A stretch of 20,786 nt of DNA, from the NCBI GenBank assembly GCA_964435475.1, contig CAYSZB010000040.1, positions 1-20,786 on the forward strand, written 5' to 3'. The notes beneath the pieces were generated by a model. It made no database searches and was not told the DNA's origin. It saw nothing but the letters and a program-made list of their open reading frames with translations. Position 1 is the first letter of the stretch, and the number at the start of each line of letters is the position of its first letter. Shown here in pieces: positions 1-7,241 of the stretch. A program made the translations under genes and the position numbers. The stretch is from CAYSZB01 sp964435475 (GTDB lineage: Bacteria; Chloroflexota; Anaerolineae; Anaerolineales; Anaerolineaceae).

Positions 1-372
1 GTCACCGCCCGCGACCTGCAAAGGCGTGACAACCAGTGGACCCGCGGCAAAGGCTTCGACACTTTCTGTCCCCTCGGCCCGTGGATCGAGACCGACCTTT
101 ATCCCACGGACCTGCTGATCACCTGCCATGTCGATGACGAACTGCGCCAGATGGGCTCCACCCATGATATGGTCTTCACCGTCGAACAGCTTGTGGCCTT
201 CGCTTCTTCCTTCATGACCCTGCTCCCCGGCGATGTCATCCTGACGGGCACCCCCGCCGGTGTGGGGCCCCTCTTCCCGGGCAATACCGTCTCCATCCAC
301 ATCGATGGCATCGGCTCTTTGACCAACCCCGTCCGTGCCTCCCGCCAGGGTGGTGCCCCGGAAAGGGGTTAA
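1..372 (+). CDS. Fumarylacetoacetate hydrolase (FAH) family protein, C-terminal part
   Basis: This is the 3' end of a gene that enters from the left; frame 1 is open from base 1 to the TAA at 370-372, leaving 123 codons. The residues fit the C-terminal half of the FAH / 2-hydroxyhepta-2,4-diene-1,7-dioate isomerase family: a KGFDTFCPLGPW stretch, then a GDVILTGTPAGVG loop, then a closing DGIGSLTNPV segment. Family members hydrolyse or decarboxylate 2-keto-diacid type substrates with a divalent metal in the cytoplasm. The substrate cannot be told from this fragment, and the metal-binding Glu/Asp residues lie mostly in the missing N-terminal part. The next gene begins one base after the stop, so the two are probably co-transcribed although the functions look unrelated. 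The family call is firm; the exact enzyme is not. Confidence 0.85.
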   Translation, partial: VTARDLQRRDNQWTRGKGFDTFCPLGPWIETDLYPTDLLITCHVDDELRQMGSTHDMVFTVEQLVAFASSFMTLLPGDVILTGTPAGVGPLFPGNTVSIHIDGIGSLTNPVRASRQGGAPERG

Positions 373-373
373 C

Positions 374-661
374 ATGCCGCTTGGTCTCTCTTATTTAAAC
401 CTCCACCTGCCCGGGTCCCACTCGCTCAAGGACAAGCGCAGCCGGCTTAAACCGCTCCTGGCCCGCCTCCACAAAGAGTTCAACATTTCGATCGTCGAAT
501 ATGACCGCCTGGATAGCTGGCAGCAGGCCGAACTGGGCTTCGCCATGATCTGCAATGACAGCCGGCTGCTCCAGCCCGCCCACACGACCATCCTGGATTT
601 CATCCGCTCCCATTTCCCCGACATCCAGGTCAGCGATGAGAGTTTTGAGATCATCGACTGA
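374..661 (+). CDS. DUF503 / YlxP-like small protein
   Basis: This gene encodes 95 residues from the ATG at 374, which sits behind an AAAGGGG ribosome-binding site at 362-368. An upstream in-frame start would overlap the FAH gene and has no such site. The N-terminus (LSYLNLHLPGSHSLKDKRS) is the hallmark of DUF503: a beta strand followed by the SLKDKR turn. Next comes KPLLARLHKEFNISIVEYDRLDSWQQAELGFAMI, matching the family's ferredoxin-like pattern. The length equals the usual size of about 90-95 residues. In Firmicutes the family (YlxP) sits beside rbfA/infB and is thought to be linked to ribosome assembly, but no biochemical function is settled. Here it lies between a FAH gene and a radical SAM gene, so that context is lost. 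Confidence 0.85.
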   Translation: MPLGLSYLNLHLPGSHSLKDKRSRLKPLLARLHKEFNISIVEYDRLDSWQQAELGFAMICNDSRLLQPAHTTILDFIRSHFPDIQVSDESFEIID

Positions 662-691
662 CCCCCTATCCCCATCATAAAGAAAGATATC

Positions 692-2554
692 ATGCCCGTT
701 GACTTTACCCTGCTCGAAAATGAACTGCTGCGCCTCGAAAAACCCGGCCGCTACGTCGGCGGCGAATATAACATGCGCCTCAAGCCCTGGGCTTCCGTTC
801 AGACGCATATAGCCCTCGTCTTTCCCGATATCTACGAACTGGGCGTCCCCAACCTCGGCCTGGCCATCCTCTACGACATCCTCAACAACCAGCCGGATGT
901 CCTCGCCGAACGGGCCTACGCCCCGTGGCACGACATGGAATCGCTCCTCAGGGAACGCGACTTTCCGCTCTATGCCCTCGAAAGCAAAACGCCGCTGGCA
1001 AGTTTCGACATGCTCGGCTTTTCCCTGCCCTACGAATCGATCTACACCAACGTCCTTAACATCCTGGACCTCGCGAAGATCCCGCTGCACGGCAACGAGC
1101 GAAATGAGACCCATCCCCTGGTCATCGCCGGCGGCCAGGCCGCTTACAACCCCGAGCCCATGGCCGATTTCATCGACGCCTTTGTCATCGGTGAAGGCGA
1201 GGAGGTCATCCTGGATGTCGTTCACGCCCAGCAGCAGTGGAAGGCATGTGGTGCTCCCCGCGCTGAACTTTTGAAAAGCCTGGCCCACATCCCCGGCGTC
1301 TACGTCCCCGCGCTTTACAGCGTTGCATATCATGCGGATGGGACGGTGGCCGCGATCAGCCCCACCCTGGATGGCATCCCGCAGGTGGTCCATAAGCGCG
1401 TCGCAGCCAAGCTGCCCCCGCCGCCCACCTCCTTCCTCGTCCCCAACCTGGAAGTCGTGCAGGACCGCGTCTCGATCGAGATCATGCGCGGCTGTACCCG
1501 CGGCTGCCGTTTTTGCCACGCCGGCATCGTCAACCGCCCCATCCGTGAGCGGCCCGTCGAGGATATCATCGCGGGGATGAATGCCAGCCTCGCTGCCACC
1601 GGCTATGAAGAGGTCAGCCTGCTTTCCCTCTCCTCGTCGGATCACAAGAACATCGTTGACCTGGTCTCAGAGGTGCAGCGCAATTTCAAGGACCAGCGCC
1701 TCTCGGTGACCCTCCCCTCCCTGCGCATCGCCTCGTTCTCGGTCGAACTGATGGACCAGCTGAGGGACCTGCGCCCCGGCGGCGGTTTCACCATCGCCCC
1801 CGAAGCAGCCACCGAACGCCTGCGCAACATCATCAACAAACCCCTGGCCGATGAAGAACTGCTCGAAACGGTGCGCGCCGTCTTCCGGCACGGCTGGCTC
1901 AGCCTCAAGCTGTATTTCATGATCGGCCTCCCCGGCGAGACCCTGGAAGATGTGCAGGCCATCGTCACCATCTGCCGGCGCATCAACAGCGAAGCGCGGG
2001 CCATCGTGGGCGGACGGGCACGCATCAGCGTTGGCATCAACGCCTTCATTCCCAAGCCGCATACCCCCTTCCAGTGGGTGCCCGCCGAAGACCCCGCCCT
2101 GATCGACCAGAAGATCAAGCTCATCCGCGACGGCTTCCACAAGACCAGCATCAAGACCACATTTAACAGGCCGGATGCCACGCAGCTCGAGACCTGGCTT
2201 TCGCGTGCCGATCGCCGCGTCGGGCAGGTCATTTTAAAGGCCTGGCAGAAGGGTGCGCGCTTTGATGCCTGGGGCGACCAGCTCCAGTTTCAAACCTGGC
2301 AGGAGGCCTTCGCCGAGGAAGGTATCGATCCCCTCTTCTACAGCCAACGCCCACGGCCCCTGGATGAGACCTTCCCCTGGGACCACATCTCCCCCGGCGT
2401 CCGCAAGCAGTTTTTGCTGGATGACTATGCCATGAGCCTGGAGGGCCAAACCCGCCCCGACTGCCGCCAGAACTGCTATTACTGCGGCATCCTGCCCTAT
2501 TACCGCGAGCTGCGCGCCGCCACCCCCGGCGCCGAATGGAGCTGCCCCCAATGA
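692..2554 (+). CDS. TIGR03960-type B12-binding-domain radical SAM protein
   Basis: This is a 620-residue protein. An N-terminal cobalamin-binding-like Rossmann region covers roughly residues 35-200 (FPDIYELGVPNLGLAILYDILN, then VIAGGQAAYNPEPMADFIDAFVIGEGE). The radical SAM core begins with the cluster motif C268-x3-C272-x2-C275 in RGCTRGCRFCHAG. A C-terminal Cys-rich tail (TRPDCRQNCYYCGI and a final SCPQ) is typical of the TIGR03960 family. Family members are 4Fe-4S enzymes of unknown reaction, commonly encoded next to a DUF2344 protein (TIGR03936), as here. The lower half of the B12 region lacks an obvious DxHxxG cobalamin motif, so cofactor use is uncertain. The start ATG at 692 has a modest AAAGA-type site upstream. 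Third positions are strongly C-rich, which creates long antisense open frames that are not genes. Confidence 0.92.
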   Translation: MPVDFTLLENELLRLEKPGRYVGGEYNMRLKPWASVQTHIALVFPDIYELGVPNLGLAILYDILNNQPDVLAERAYAPWHDMESLLRERDFPLYALESKTPLASFDMLGFSLPYESIYTNVLNILDLAKIPLHGNERNETHPLVIAGGQAAYNPEPMADFIDAFVIGEGEEVILDVVHAQQQWKACGAPRAELLKSLAHIPGVYVPALYSVAYHADGTVAAISPTLDGIPQVVHKRVAAKLPPPPTSFLVPNLEVVQDRVSIEIMRGCTRGCRFCHAGIVNRPIRERPVEDIIAGMNASLAATGYEEVSLLSLSSSDHKNIVDLVSEVQRNFKDQRLSVTLPSLRIASFSVELMDQLRDLRPGGGFTIAPEAATERLRNIINKPLADEELLETVRAVFRHGWLSLKLYFMIGLPGETLEDVQAIVTICRRINSEARAIVGGRARISVGINAFIPKPHTPFQWVPAEDPALIDQKIKLIRDGFHKTSIKTTFNRPDATQLETWLSRADRRVGQVILKAWQKGARFDAWGDQLQFQTWQEAFAEEGIDPLFYSQRPRPLDETFPWDHISPGVRKQFLLDDYAMSLEGQTRPDCRQNCYYCGILPYYRELRAATPGAEWSCPQ

Positions 2555-2648
2555 CCCGCCGCCACCCTGCTCCACCCACCCTGCTCCCTGCCCCAATCAT
2601 GACACTTTTATCAAAATATACCTATGCGCACATTAAAGGCAGCCTGAC

Positions 2649-3287
2649 ATGAACCAGCCCATATCCTTCCGCATCCGCGCCACCTATTCCAAGACCGGCA
2701 ACCTGCGCTTCATTGGCCACCTCGACCTGCAGCGCCTTTGGGAGCGTGCCTTTCGCCGTGCCAAGCTGCCCATGCAATTCAGCCAGGGCTTCAGTCCCAA
2801 GGTGCGCCTCAACCTTGCCTCCGCCCTGCCCCTCGGCATCACCAGCCACGTCGAACTGATCGACTTCTGGCTGACGCAATCCCTGGCGCTGCAAACCATC
2901 CACGCCGCCCTCAAGAATGCCCTGCCCGCCGAGCTGCAGGTCACCGCCCTGGAGAGCGTTGCCCTCGATCTGCCCTCCCTGCAGTCCTCCATCCAGGCCT
3001 GCGAGTTTAAGATCACCCTGCCCAACGCCATCAACCCCGCCGATCTACAGTCAGCCGTGGAAACCTTTCTCGCCTCTAGTGATATTCTGCGCAATCGGCG
3101 CGGCAAGACCTACAACCTGCGCCCCCTGGTCCATTGCTTAAGCCTTGAGCCTGCTGGTGGTGAGTTCATTCTGTGCATGACAGTGAACGCCCGCGAGGGT
3201 GCCACCGGCCGGCCGGATGAAGTCCTCGACCAGTTGGGGCTCGATCCGCTGGCCTGTGCCATCGAACGCACCCGCCTGGTCTTCTGA
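2649..3287 (+). CDS. TIGR03936 / DUF2344 radical SAM-associated protein
   Basis: This 212-residue protein opens with the DUF2344 signature: IRATYSKTGNLRFIGHLDLQRLWERAFRRAKLP followed by FSQGFSPKVRLNLASALPLGI. The second half (LRPLVHCLSLEP, then a terminal RPDEVLDQLGLDPLACAIERTRLVF) also fits the family. In other genomes it is encoded directly beside, or fused to, the TIGR03960 radical SAM protein, so it is probably a partner or substrate-binding subunit of the enzyme at 692-2554. Its reaction is unknown. It starts 94 bases after the radical SAM gene. The gap is C-rich with near-repeats of the CACCCTGCTCC type, then AT-rich, and shows no terminator. The tRNA-Arg promoter follows the stop almost immediately. 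Confidence 0.9.
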   Translation: MNQPISFRIRATYSKTGNLRFIGHLDLQRLWERAFRRAKLPMQFSQGFSPKVRLNLASALPLGITSHVELIDFWLTQSLALQTIHAALKNALPAELQVTALESVALDLPSLQSSIQACEFKITLPNAINPADLQSAVETFLASSDILRNRRGKTYNLRPLVHCLSLEPAGGEFILCMTVNAREGATGRPDEVLDQLGLDPLACAIERTRLVF

Positions 3288-3316
3288 TCAGCCCCTTGTC
3301 CTGGGCGCAAATTGGG

Positions 3317-3322
3317 TATAAT
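3317..3322 (+). promoter_or_regulatory. Candidate -10 box for tRNA-Arg
   Basis: A perfect TATAAT lies 13 bases before the first base of the tRNA. A weak -35 candidate (CTTGTC, 3295-3300) precedes it with a 16-base spacer. The position fits a start of transcription a few bases before the mature tRNA 5' end. Confidence 0.6.
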
Positions 3323-3335
3323 ATAGCCTGCTCAC

Positions 3336-3407
3336 GTTCCCGTGGCCTAATGGATAAGGCATTGGCCTCCGAAGCCAATCATGCGAGTTCGATCCTCGCC
3401 GGGAACA
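3336..3407 (+). tRNA. tRNA-Arg (anticodon CCG)
   Basis: A complete cloverleaf can be folded by eye. The acceptor stem is GTTCCCG (3336-3342) with CGGGAAC (3400-3406), 7 of 7 pairs. The D stem is GCCT/AGGC (3345-3348/3357-3360). The anticodon stem is TTGGC/GCCAA (3362-3366/3374-3378) around the loop CTCCGAA, with anticodon CCG at 3369-3371. The T stem is GCGAG/CTCGC (3383-3387/3395-3399) with loop TTCGATC. The discriminator is A3407 and the 3' CCA is not encoded (ATT follows), so it must be added after transcription. It reads CGG codons. A T-rich run directly downstream may end transcription. Confidence 0.97.
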
Positions 3408-3442
3408 TTTTCTTTTCCGTCATCACCTCACCTTCCCTGGAA

Positions 3443-3451
3443 TGTTATAAT
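3443..3451 (+). promoter_or_regulatory. Candidate extended -10 promoter of ligA
   Basis: TGTTATAAT (TG-n-TATAAT) is a perfect extended -10 element. It ends 36 bases before the ligA ATG. No convincing -35 is present (TCACCT at 3423-3428), which is acceptable for an extended -10 promoter. The predicted transcript starts near 3458. Confidence 0.6.
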
Positions 3452-3487
3452 CTGCTCATCGTAAAACTCACCTGCGGAAGATGAACC

Positions 3488-5515
3488 ATGACCGACCCAA
3501 CCATCATTCAGAGAATTCATGACCTGCGCGAGCAGATCAACCTGCACAACTACCGCTACCACGCGCTTGATGACCCGCTGATCAGCGACGCCGAGTTCGA
3601 CCGGCTGGTGAAAGAGCTGAACGCGCTCGAAACTGCCCACCCTGACTTGATCAGCCCCGACTCGCCCACCCAACGCGCCGGCTCCAAACCCCTTGAGCGC
3701 TTCAAAAAGGTCAAGCATCCCCAGCCGATCCTCAGCCTGGCCAACGGTTTCGGCTCACAGGATGCCCGCGACTGGTATGAGCGCATCCTGAAGCTCGACC
3801 AGCGCGTTGCCAGTGCCGATTATGTCGTCGAGCCCAAGATCGACGGTCTCACCGTCGTCCTGCATTATCAGAACGGCCAGTTCATTCTCGGTGCCACCCG
3901 CGGCGACGGCCAGGTCGGGGAGGATGTCAGCGAAAACCTGCGCACCGTCCCAACCATCCCGCTCAAGATCCCCGTTCATGGGTCATCCCAGCCGCCATCC
4001 TACCTGGTGGTGCGCGGCGAGATCTACATTGCGCGGCATGACTTTGACCTGCTCAATGCCCGCCTGGCTGAAGAAGGCCAGAACACCTACCTCAACCCCC
4101 GCAATACCGCTGCTGGCTCACTGCGCCAGCTTGACCCGCGCATCACTGCCAAAAGGCCACTCAAGATCCTGGTCTACAACATCATCAGCGCTGAAGGTGC
4201 AGTCCCCACCAATCAATGGGAGGTCCTGGCTTACCTCAAGCAGTTGGGGTTCCCGGTGTCAGATCAATCAAAGCACTGTCAGACAATCGATGAGGCGATC
4301 AAGGCCTGTGAAGATGCCAAAGACCAGCGGGAAAGCTGGCCTTTCGAAGCCGATGGCACTGTCATCAAGCTCAACGACCTCAGGCTCGCCTCCGACCTTG
4401 GTTTTGTCGGCAAGGACCCCCGCGGAGCGATCGCCTACAAATACCCGGCCAAAGAGGTCACCACCCGGTTGCTGGATATTGCCGTCAATGTCGGCCGCAC
4501 CGGCGTGCTCACCCCCCAGGCGATCCTCGAACCGGTTGAGATCGGCGGGGTGGTCGTCAAGCAGGCCACACTGCACAACTTCGACTTCATTGCCGACAAG
4601 GATATCCGGATCGGCGACCGTGTTTTGATCAAACGCGCCGGCGAGGTCATCCCGTATGTCATTGGCCCGGTGATCGCTTCACGTGATGGTTCAGAAACAC
4701 CGTACACACCGCCTGAAACCTGCCCGGCCTGCCATCAAAAGGTGGAAAACCTGCCCGGCGAGGTCGCCTGGTTCTGCGTGAACAATGCCTGCCCGGCACA
4801 ACTGGTGCGCAACCTGGAGCATTTCGTTTCCAAAGGTGCCATGGACATCAGCGGCCTGGGCTCACAATTGGTCAAACAGTTGGTGGAAGCTGGCCTGGTC
4901 AAAGATGTGGCGGATCTGTACCTGATAAATCGCGAAGAGCTGTTGAAGTTGGAAGGCTTTGCCGATAAAAAAGCTGACAACCTGCTCTCAGCCATTGCAT
5001 TATCCAAACAACAGCCCCTCGACCGCCTGATCACCGCCCTGGGGATCCACGGCGTGGGTGAGATCGCCGCCCGCGAACTGGCAGCCCGTTACCATGACCT
5101 GGATATCCTTTCAAAGGCATCATCTGATGCGATCCAAACCCTGGAAGGATTCGGACCGAACATCGCAACCTCGATCGTCAACTGGTTCCATGATGAAAAA
5201 AACCGCCAATTGCTGGCAAAGCTACGCCAGGTCGCTGTTTGGCCTGCAGCGGACCAGCCAGTTACTGCGGCTCCACAAGCCCAGGCATTCATCGGGCTGA
5301 CCTTCGTGATCAGCGGTACGCTGCCCACGTTAAGCCGCAGCCAGGCTGAAGAACTGATCTTAAGGCACGGCGGCAAGGTGAGCGGCAGTGTCAGCAAAAA
5401 AACCAGCTACCTGCTGCTGGGGGCTGAACCCGGCTCCAAGTATGATAAAGCCAAAGAGCTGCAAGTCCCGATCATTGACGAAGAGCAGTTGATCAGAATG
5501 GTCAACCAGGCATAA
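3488..5515 (+). CDS. ligA: NAD-dependent DNA ligase LigA
   Basis: This 675-residue protein has the full LigA layout. The N-terminal Ia domain (HNYRYHALDDPLISDAEFDRL) binds NMN. The adenylation domain carries the nucleophile Lys117 in VEPKIDGL, and VRGEIY and ADGTVIKLND appear further on. An OB fold follows (VGRTGVLTPQAILEPV). The zinc finger has C412, C415, C430 and C435. Helix-hairpin-helix repeats include LEGFADKKADNLLSAI and LITALGIHGVGEIAARELA. A C-terminal BRCT domain covers about 595-675. The enzyme seals nicks in duplex DNA in replication and repair, using NAD+. Length and domain order are normal. The start at 3488 has GGAAG at 3476-3480 with a 7-base spacer; the nearby ATG at 3481 is out of frame. 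It is followed after one base by the rlmI-like gene, so the two form an operon. Confidence 0.98.
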   Translation: MTDPTIIQRIHDLREQINLHNYRYHALDDPLISDAEFDRLVKELNALETAHPDLISPDSPTQRAGSKPLERFKKVKHPQPILSLANGFGSQDARDWYERILKLDQRVASADYVVEPKIDGLTVVLHYQNGQFILGATRGDGQVGEDVSENLRTVPTIPLKIPVHGSSQPPSYLVVRGEIYIARHDFDLLNARLAEEGQNTYLNPRNTAAGSLRQLDPRITAKRPLKILVYNIISAEGAVPTNQWEVLAYLKQLGFPVSDQSKHCQTIDEAIKACEDAKDQRESWPFEADGTVIKLNDLRLASDLGFVGKDPRGAIAYKYPAKEVTTRLLDIAVNVGRTGVLTPQAILEPVEIGGVVVKQATLHNFDFIADKDIRIGDRVLIKRAGEVIPYVIGPVIASRDGSETPYTPPETCPACHQKVENLPGEVAWFCVNNACPAQLVRNLEHFVSKGAMDISGLGSQLVKQLVEAGLVKDVADLYLINREELLKLEGFADKKADNLLSAIALSKQQPLDRLITALGIHGVGEIAARELAARYHDLDILSKASSDAIQTLEGFGPNIATSIVNWFHDEKNRQLLAKLRQVAVWPAADQPVTAAPQAQAFIGLTFVISGTLPTLSRSQAEELILRHGGKVSGSVSKKTSYLLLGAEPGSKYDKAKELQVPIIDEEQLIRMVNQA

Positions 5516-5516
5516 C

Positions 5517-6704
5517 ATGGCGAGTATTTACATCCGACACGGCCGGGAGAAGTCACTCCAGCACCATCACCCCTGGGTATTTTCCGGTTCGATCGACCAC
5601 GTCGAAGGAGCACCCAAACCCGGCGAAACGGTCAAAGTGCATGCCATGGATGGCGCATTCCTGGCATGGGGTGCTTATAGCCCCCAGTCCCAGATCCGTC
5701 TGCGCCTCTGGAGCTTTGACCCGGCAGAGAAGATCGACCAGGATTTCATCCGCCAGCGCATCACTTCTGCCCTGGATTACAGAGCTTCGCTGTTTTCCGG
5801 CTCCACAACCAATGCCTACCGCTTAATTCATGGCGAATCAGATGGTCTGCCCGGACTGATCGTGGACAAGTACGCCAATTTCCTGGTGGTTCAGTTCCTT
5901 TCGACAGGCGTTGAGGTCTTAAAATCCCTAGTTGTCCAGGTGTTAGATGATCTCATTCATCCCCAGGGCATCTATGAGCGTTCAGACCTGGCCATCCGGC
6001 AGCTGGAAGGGCTGGAACCCTCTGAGGGTGTATTACTGGGGGATACTCCCGCGGACAGGGTCGAGATCATTGAAAACGATCTGAAATTTCTTGTGGATAT
6101 CAAAAATGGCCAGAAAACCGGTTTCTACCTCGATCAACGCGACAACCGCCAGGCATTTTCCAGCTATGTTCATTCAGGAAGTTGCCTCAATTGCTTTGCA
6201 TACACAGGTGCCTTTGCTGTCTATGCATTGAAAGCCGGCGTTTCTTCCGTGTTGTCGATCGACAGCTCAGCAGACTCACTGGAATTGGCAAAACAAAACG
6301 TCATGCTCAACGACCTGTCTTCCACGGCCTGTGAATGGCAGGTGGACGATGTCTTCACAGCCTTGCGGGCATTGCGGGATGCTGACCGGCACTTTGACAG
6401 CATCATCCTCGACCCGCCAAAGTTCGCCCCCACTGCCGCCCAGGTGGAACGTGCAGCGCGTGCTTATAAAGACATTAATCTTCTGGCCTTCAAGCTGCTA
6501 AATCCGTCAGGCACCCTGTTCACATTTTCGTGTTCCGGTGGCATGGATTCTCTGCTCTTCCAGAAGATCGTTGCCGATGCCGCCCTGGATGCGCGGGTGG
6601 ATGCCCGCATCATTGCCAGGTTGGAGCAGGCACCCGACCATCCTGTCTCACTGAATTTCCCCGAAGGCTCCTACCTGAAGGGACTTGTCTGTCGCAAAGC
6701 TTAA
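5517..6704 (+). CDS. rlmI: RlmI-like 23S rRNA (cytosine-C5) methyltransferase
   Basis: This 395-residue class I SAM-dependent RNA methyltransferase has an N-terminal PUA-like RNA-binding domain (about 3-70; HHPWVFSGSIDHVEG). The Rossmann methyltransferase core contains QKTGFYLDQRDNR (about 199-211), the SAM-binding FAYTGAF (227-233), the acidic end of strand 2 (SVLSIDSS), the catalytic-loop motif DPPKFA (299-304), and a later SCSGG with Cys339 as likely nucleophile. In E. coli the family member RlmI makes m5C1962 in 23S rRNA; the same target is probable but not proved here. The ATG begins one base after the ligA stop. The TAA stop (6702-6704) lies inside the T-tract side of the convergent ssrA terminator, so both transcripts end in the same few bases. 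Confidence 0.9.
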   Translation: MASIYIRHGREKSLQHHHPWVFSGSIDHVEGAPKPGETVKVHAMDGAFLAWGAYSPQSQIRLRLWSFDPAEKIDQDFIRQRITSALDYRASLFSGSTTNAYRLIHGESDGLPGLIVDKYANFLVVQFLSTGVEVLKSLVVQVLDDLIHPQGIYERSDLAIRQLEGLEPSEGVLLGDTPADRVEIIENDLKFLVDIKNGQKTGFYLDQRDNRQAFSSYVHSGSCLNCFAYTGAFAVYALKAGVSSVLSIDSSADSLELAKQNVMLNDLSSTACEWQVDDVFTALRALRDADRHFDSIILDPPKFAPTAAQVERAARAYKDINLLAFKLLNPSGTLFTFSCSGGMDSLLFQKIVADAALDARVDARIIARLEQAPDHPVSLNFPEGSYLKGLVCRKA

Positions 6705-6729
6705 AAAAAGACATCCCCGAAGGGATGTC
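6703..6729 (-). terminator. Rho-independent terminator of ssrA
   Basis: Read on the minus strand, an 8-bp stem (GACATCCC 6710-6717 paired with GGGATGTC 6722-6729) closes a CGAA tetraloop complement and is followed by seven T residues (6703-6709). It starts only a few bases past the tmRNA 3' end. It overlaps the stop codon of the convergent rlmI gene. On the plus strand there is no T run after the hairpin, so it should terminate only ssrA. Confidence 0.85.
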
Positions 6730-6733
6730 CAGG

Positions 6734-7129
6734 TGGAGATGGCGGGAATTGAACCCGCGTCCGAAAGATTAAGCCCTCGGATCTCTACGAGCGTGTCCGC
6801 TTTATCATCTCGTGTCCATCATCTAAAGTGGCAAAACGACGATCGACACCAACCGTTCGGACCCGAAAGCCCTCTTAGGTGCACTCAACGGTGTCATGCA
6901 CAGCATTCTGACTTTTGTTACGCCTTGGCTGTTACCGGCCAGACAAACGGGAACAGGAGACGTGGCCTCTCTTATGGAGACCAACTGAACCTCAACTCAC
7001 TTATGCAGCGAGGGGAAGTGCAGCGTAGTTTGTGCTTTTGGCACTTGTTTTTTGTACTGATTTTATGAGGTCGGTACCTCTCAGCTCGCCATCCGGGACC
7101 AGCCTCCTCCGTCGAGACCTTTCATCCCC
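6734..7129 (-). ncRNA. ssrA: tmRNA (transfer-messenger RNA)
   Basis: The minus strand begins GGGGATGAAAGGTCTCGACG at 7129, the conserved tmRNA 5' end. It finishes with a tRNA-like T arm (GCGGG-TTCAATT-CCCGC) and CATCTCC, which pairs with GGGGATG (one G-U pair) as acceptor stem. The discriminator is A6734. The following encoded bases are C, C, T, so a full CCA is not encoded. The tag reading frame runs from a GCC resume codon at 7040-7042 to the TAA at 7001-7003 and translates as AKSTNYAALPLAA, with the hydrophobic LAA end that ClpXP-type proteases recognise. tmRNA with SmpB rescues ribosomes stalled on broken mRNAs. The choice of the GCC resume codon is inferred from frame and tag length; the rest is direct. 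Total length is 396 bases, one-piece form. Confidence 0.95.
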
Positions 7130-7140
7130 GGTGAGCCATT

Positions 7141-7146
7141 ATTATA
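7141..7146 (-). promoter_or_regulatory. Candidate -10 box of ssrA
   Basis: A perfect TATAAT on the minus strand lies 11 bases before the mature tmRNA 5' end, so a short leader is likely. No strong -35 is visible; the 17-base-spaced hexamer is ATACCG. Confidence 0.6.
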
Positions 7147-7170
7147 CAACATTATTGTTAACGCGGTATA

Positions 7171-7202
7171 TAAAAAATAAGGCTGCCTTTGGGGCAGCCT
7201 TA
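7171..7202 (-). terminator. Rho-independent terminator of the binding-protein/permease cluster
   Basis: A 10-bp perfect stem (7178-7187 with 7193-7202, core AAGGCTGCC/GGCAGCCTT) with a 5-base loop is followed on the minus strand by a T-rich run (7171-7177). It lies 24 bases past the stop codon of the solute-binding protein and upstream of the ssrA promoter, so it separates the two minus-strand units. Confidence 0.9.
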
Positions 7203-7217
7203 TTCATGTGGTATTTC

Positions 7218-7241
7218 GTTACAGGTTACGGAACCTGTGAC
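7218..7241. repeat. Inverted repeat spanning the stop codon of the binding-protein gene
   Basis: ACAGGTT (7221-7227) and AACCTGT (7232-7238) are perfect 7-base arms around a 4-base loop, with further outer pairs at 7218/7241 and 7219/7240. The TAA stop (7226-7228) is inside it. No T run follows directly, so it is not itself a terminator. It could protect the mRNA 3' end together with the terminator just downstream. Confidence 0.6.

Noticed and set aside
395..1645. Long open frame on the minus strand (416 codons) across the DUF503 and radical SAM genes
   Set aside because: It is antisense to two well-supported genes in a GC-rich region, its protein is a low-complexity Asp/Gly/Val-rich string with no recognisable motif, and it lacks a ribosome-binding site.
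2229..2600. Overlapping minus-strand open frames rich in Gly and Arg
   Set aside because: These are antisense to the C-terminal part of the radical SAM gene and reflect base composition, not coding.
6700..7200. Genomic island inserted at the tmRNA 3' end
   Set aside because: ssrA is a common integration target, but I see no integrase gene, no duplicated 3' end of ssrA and no direct repeats flanking a segment.
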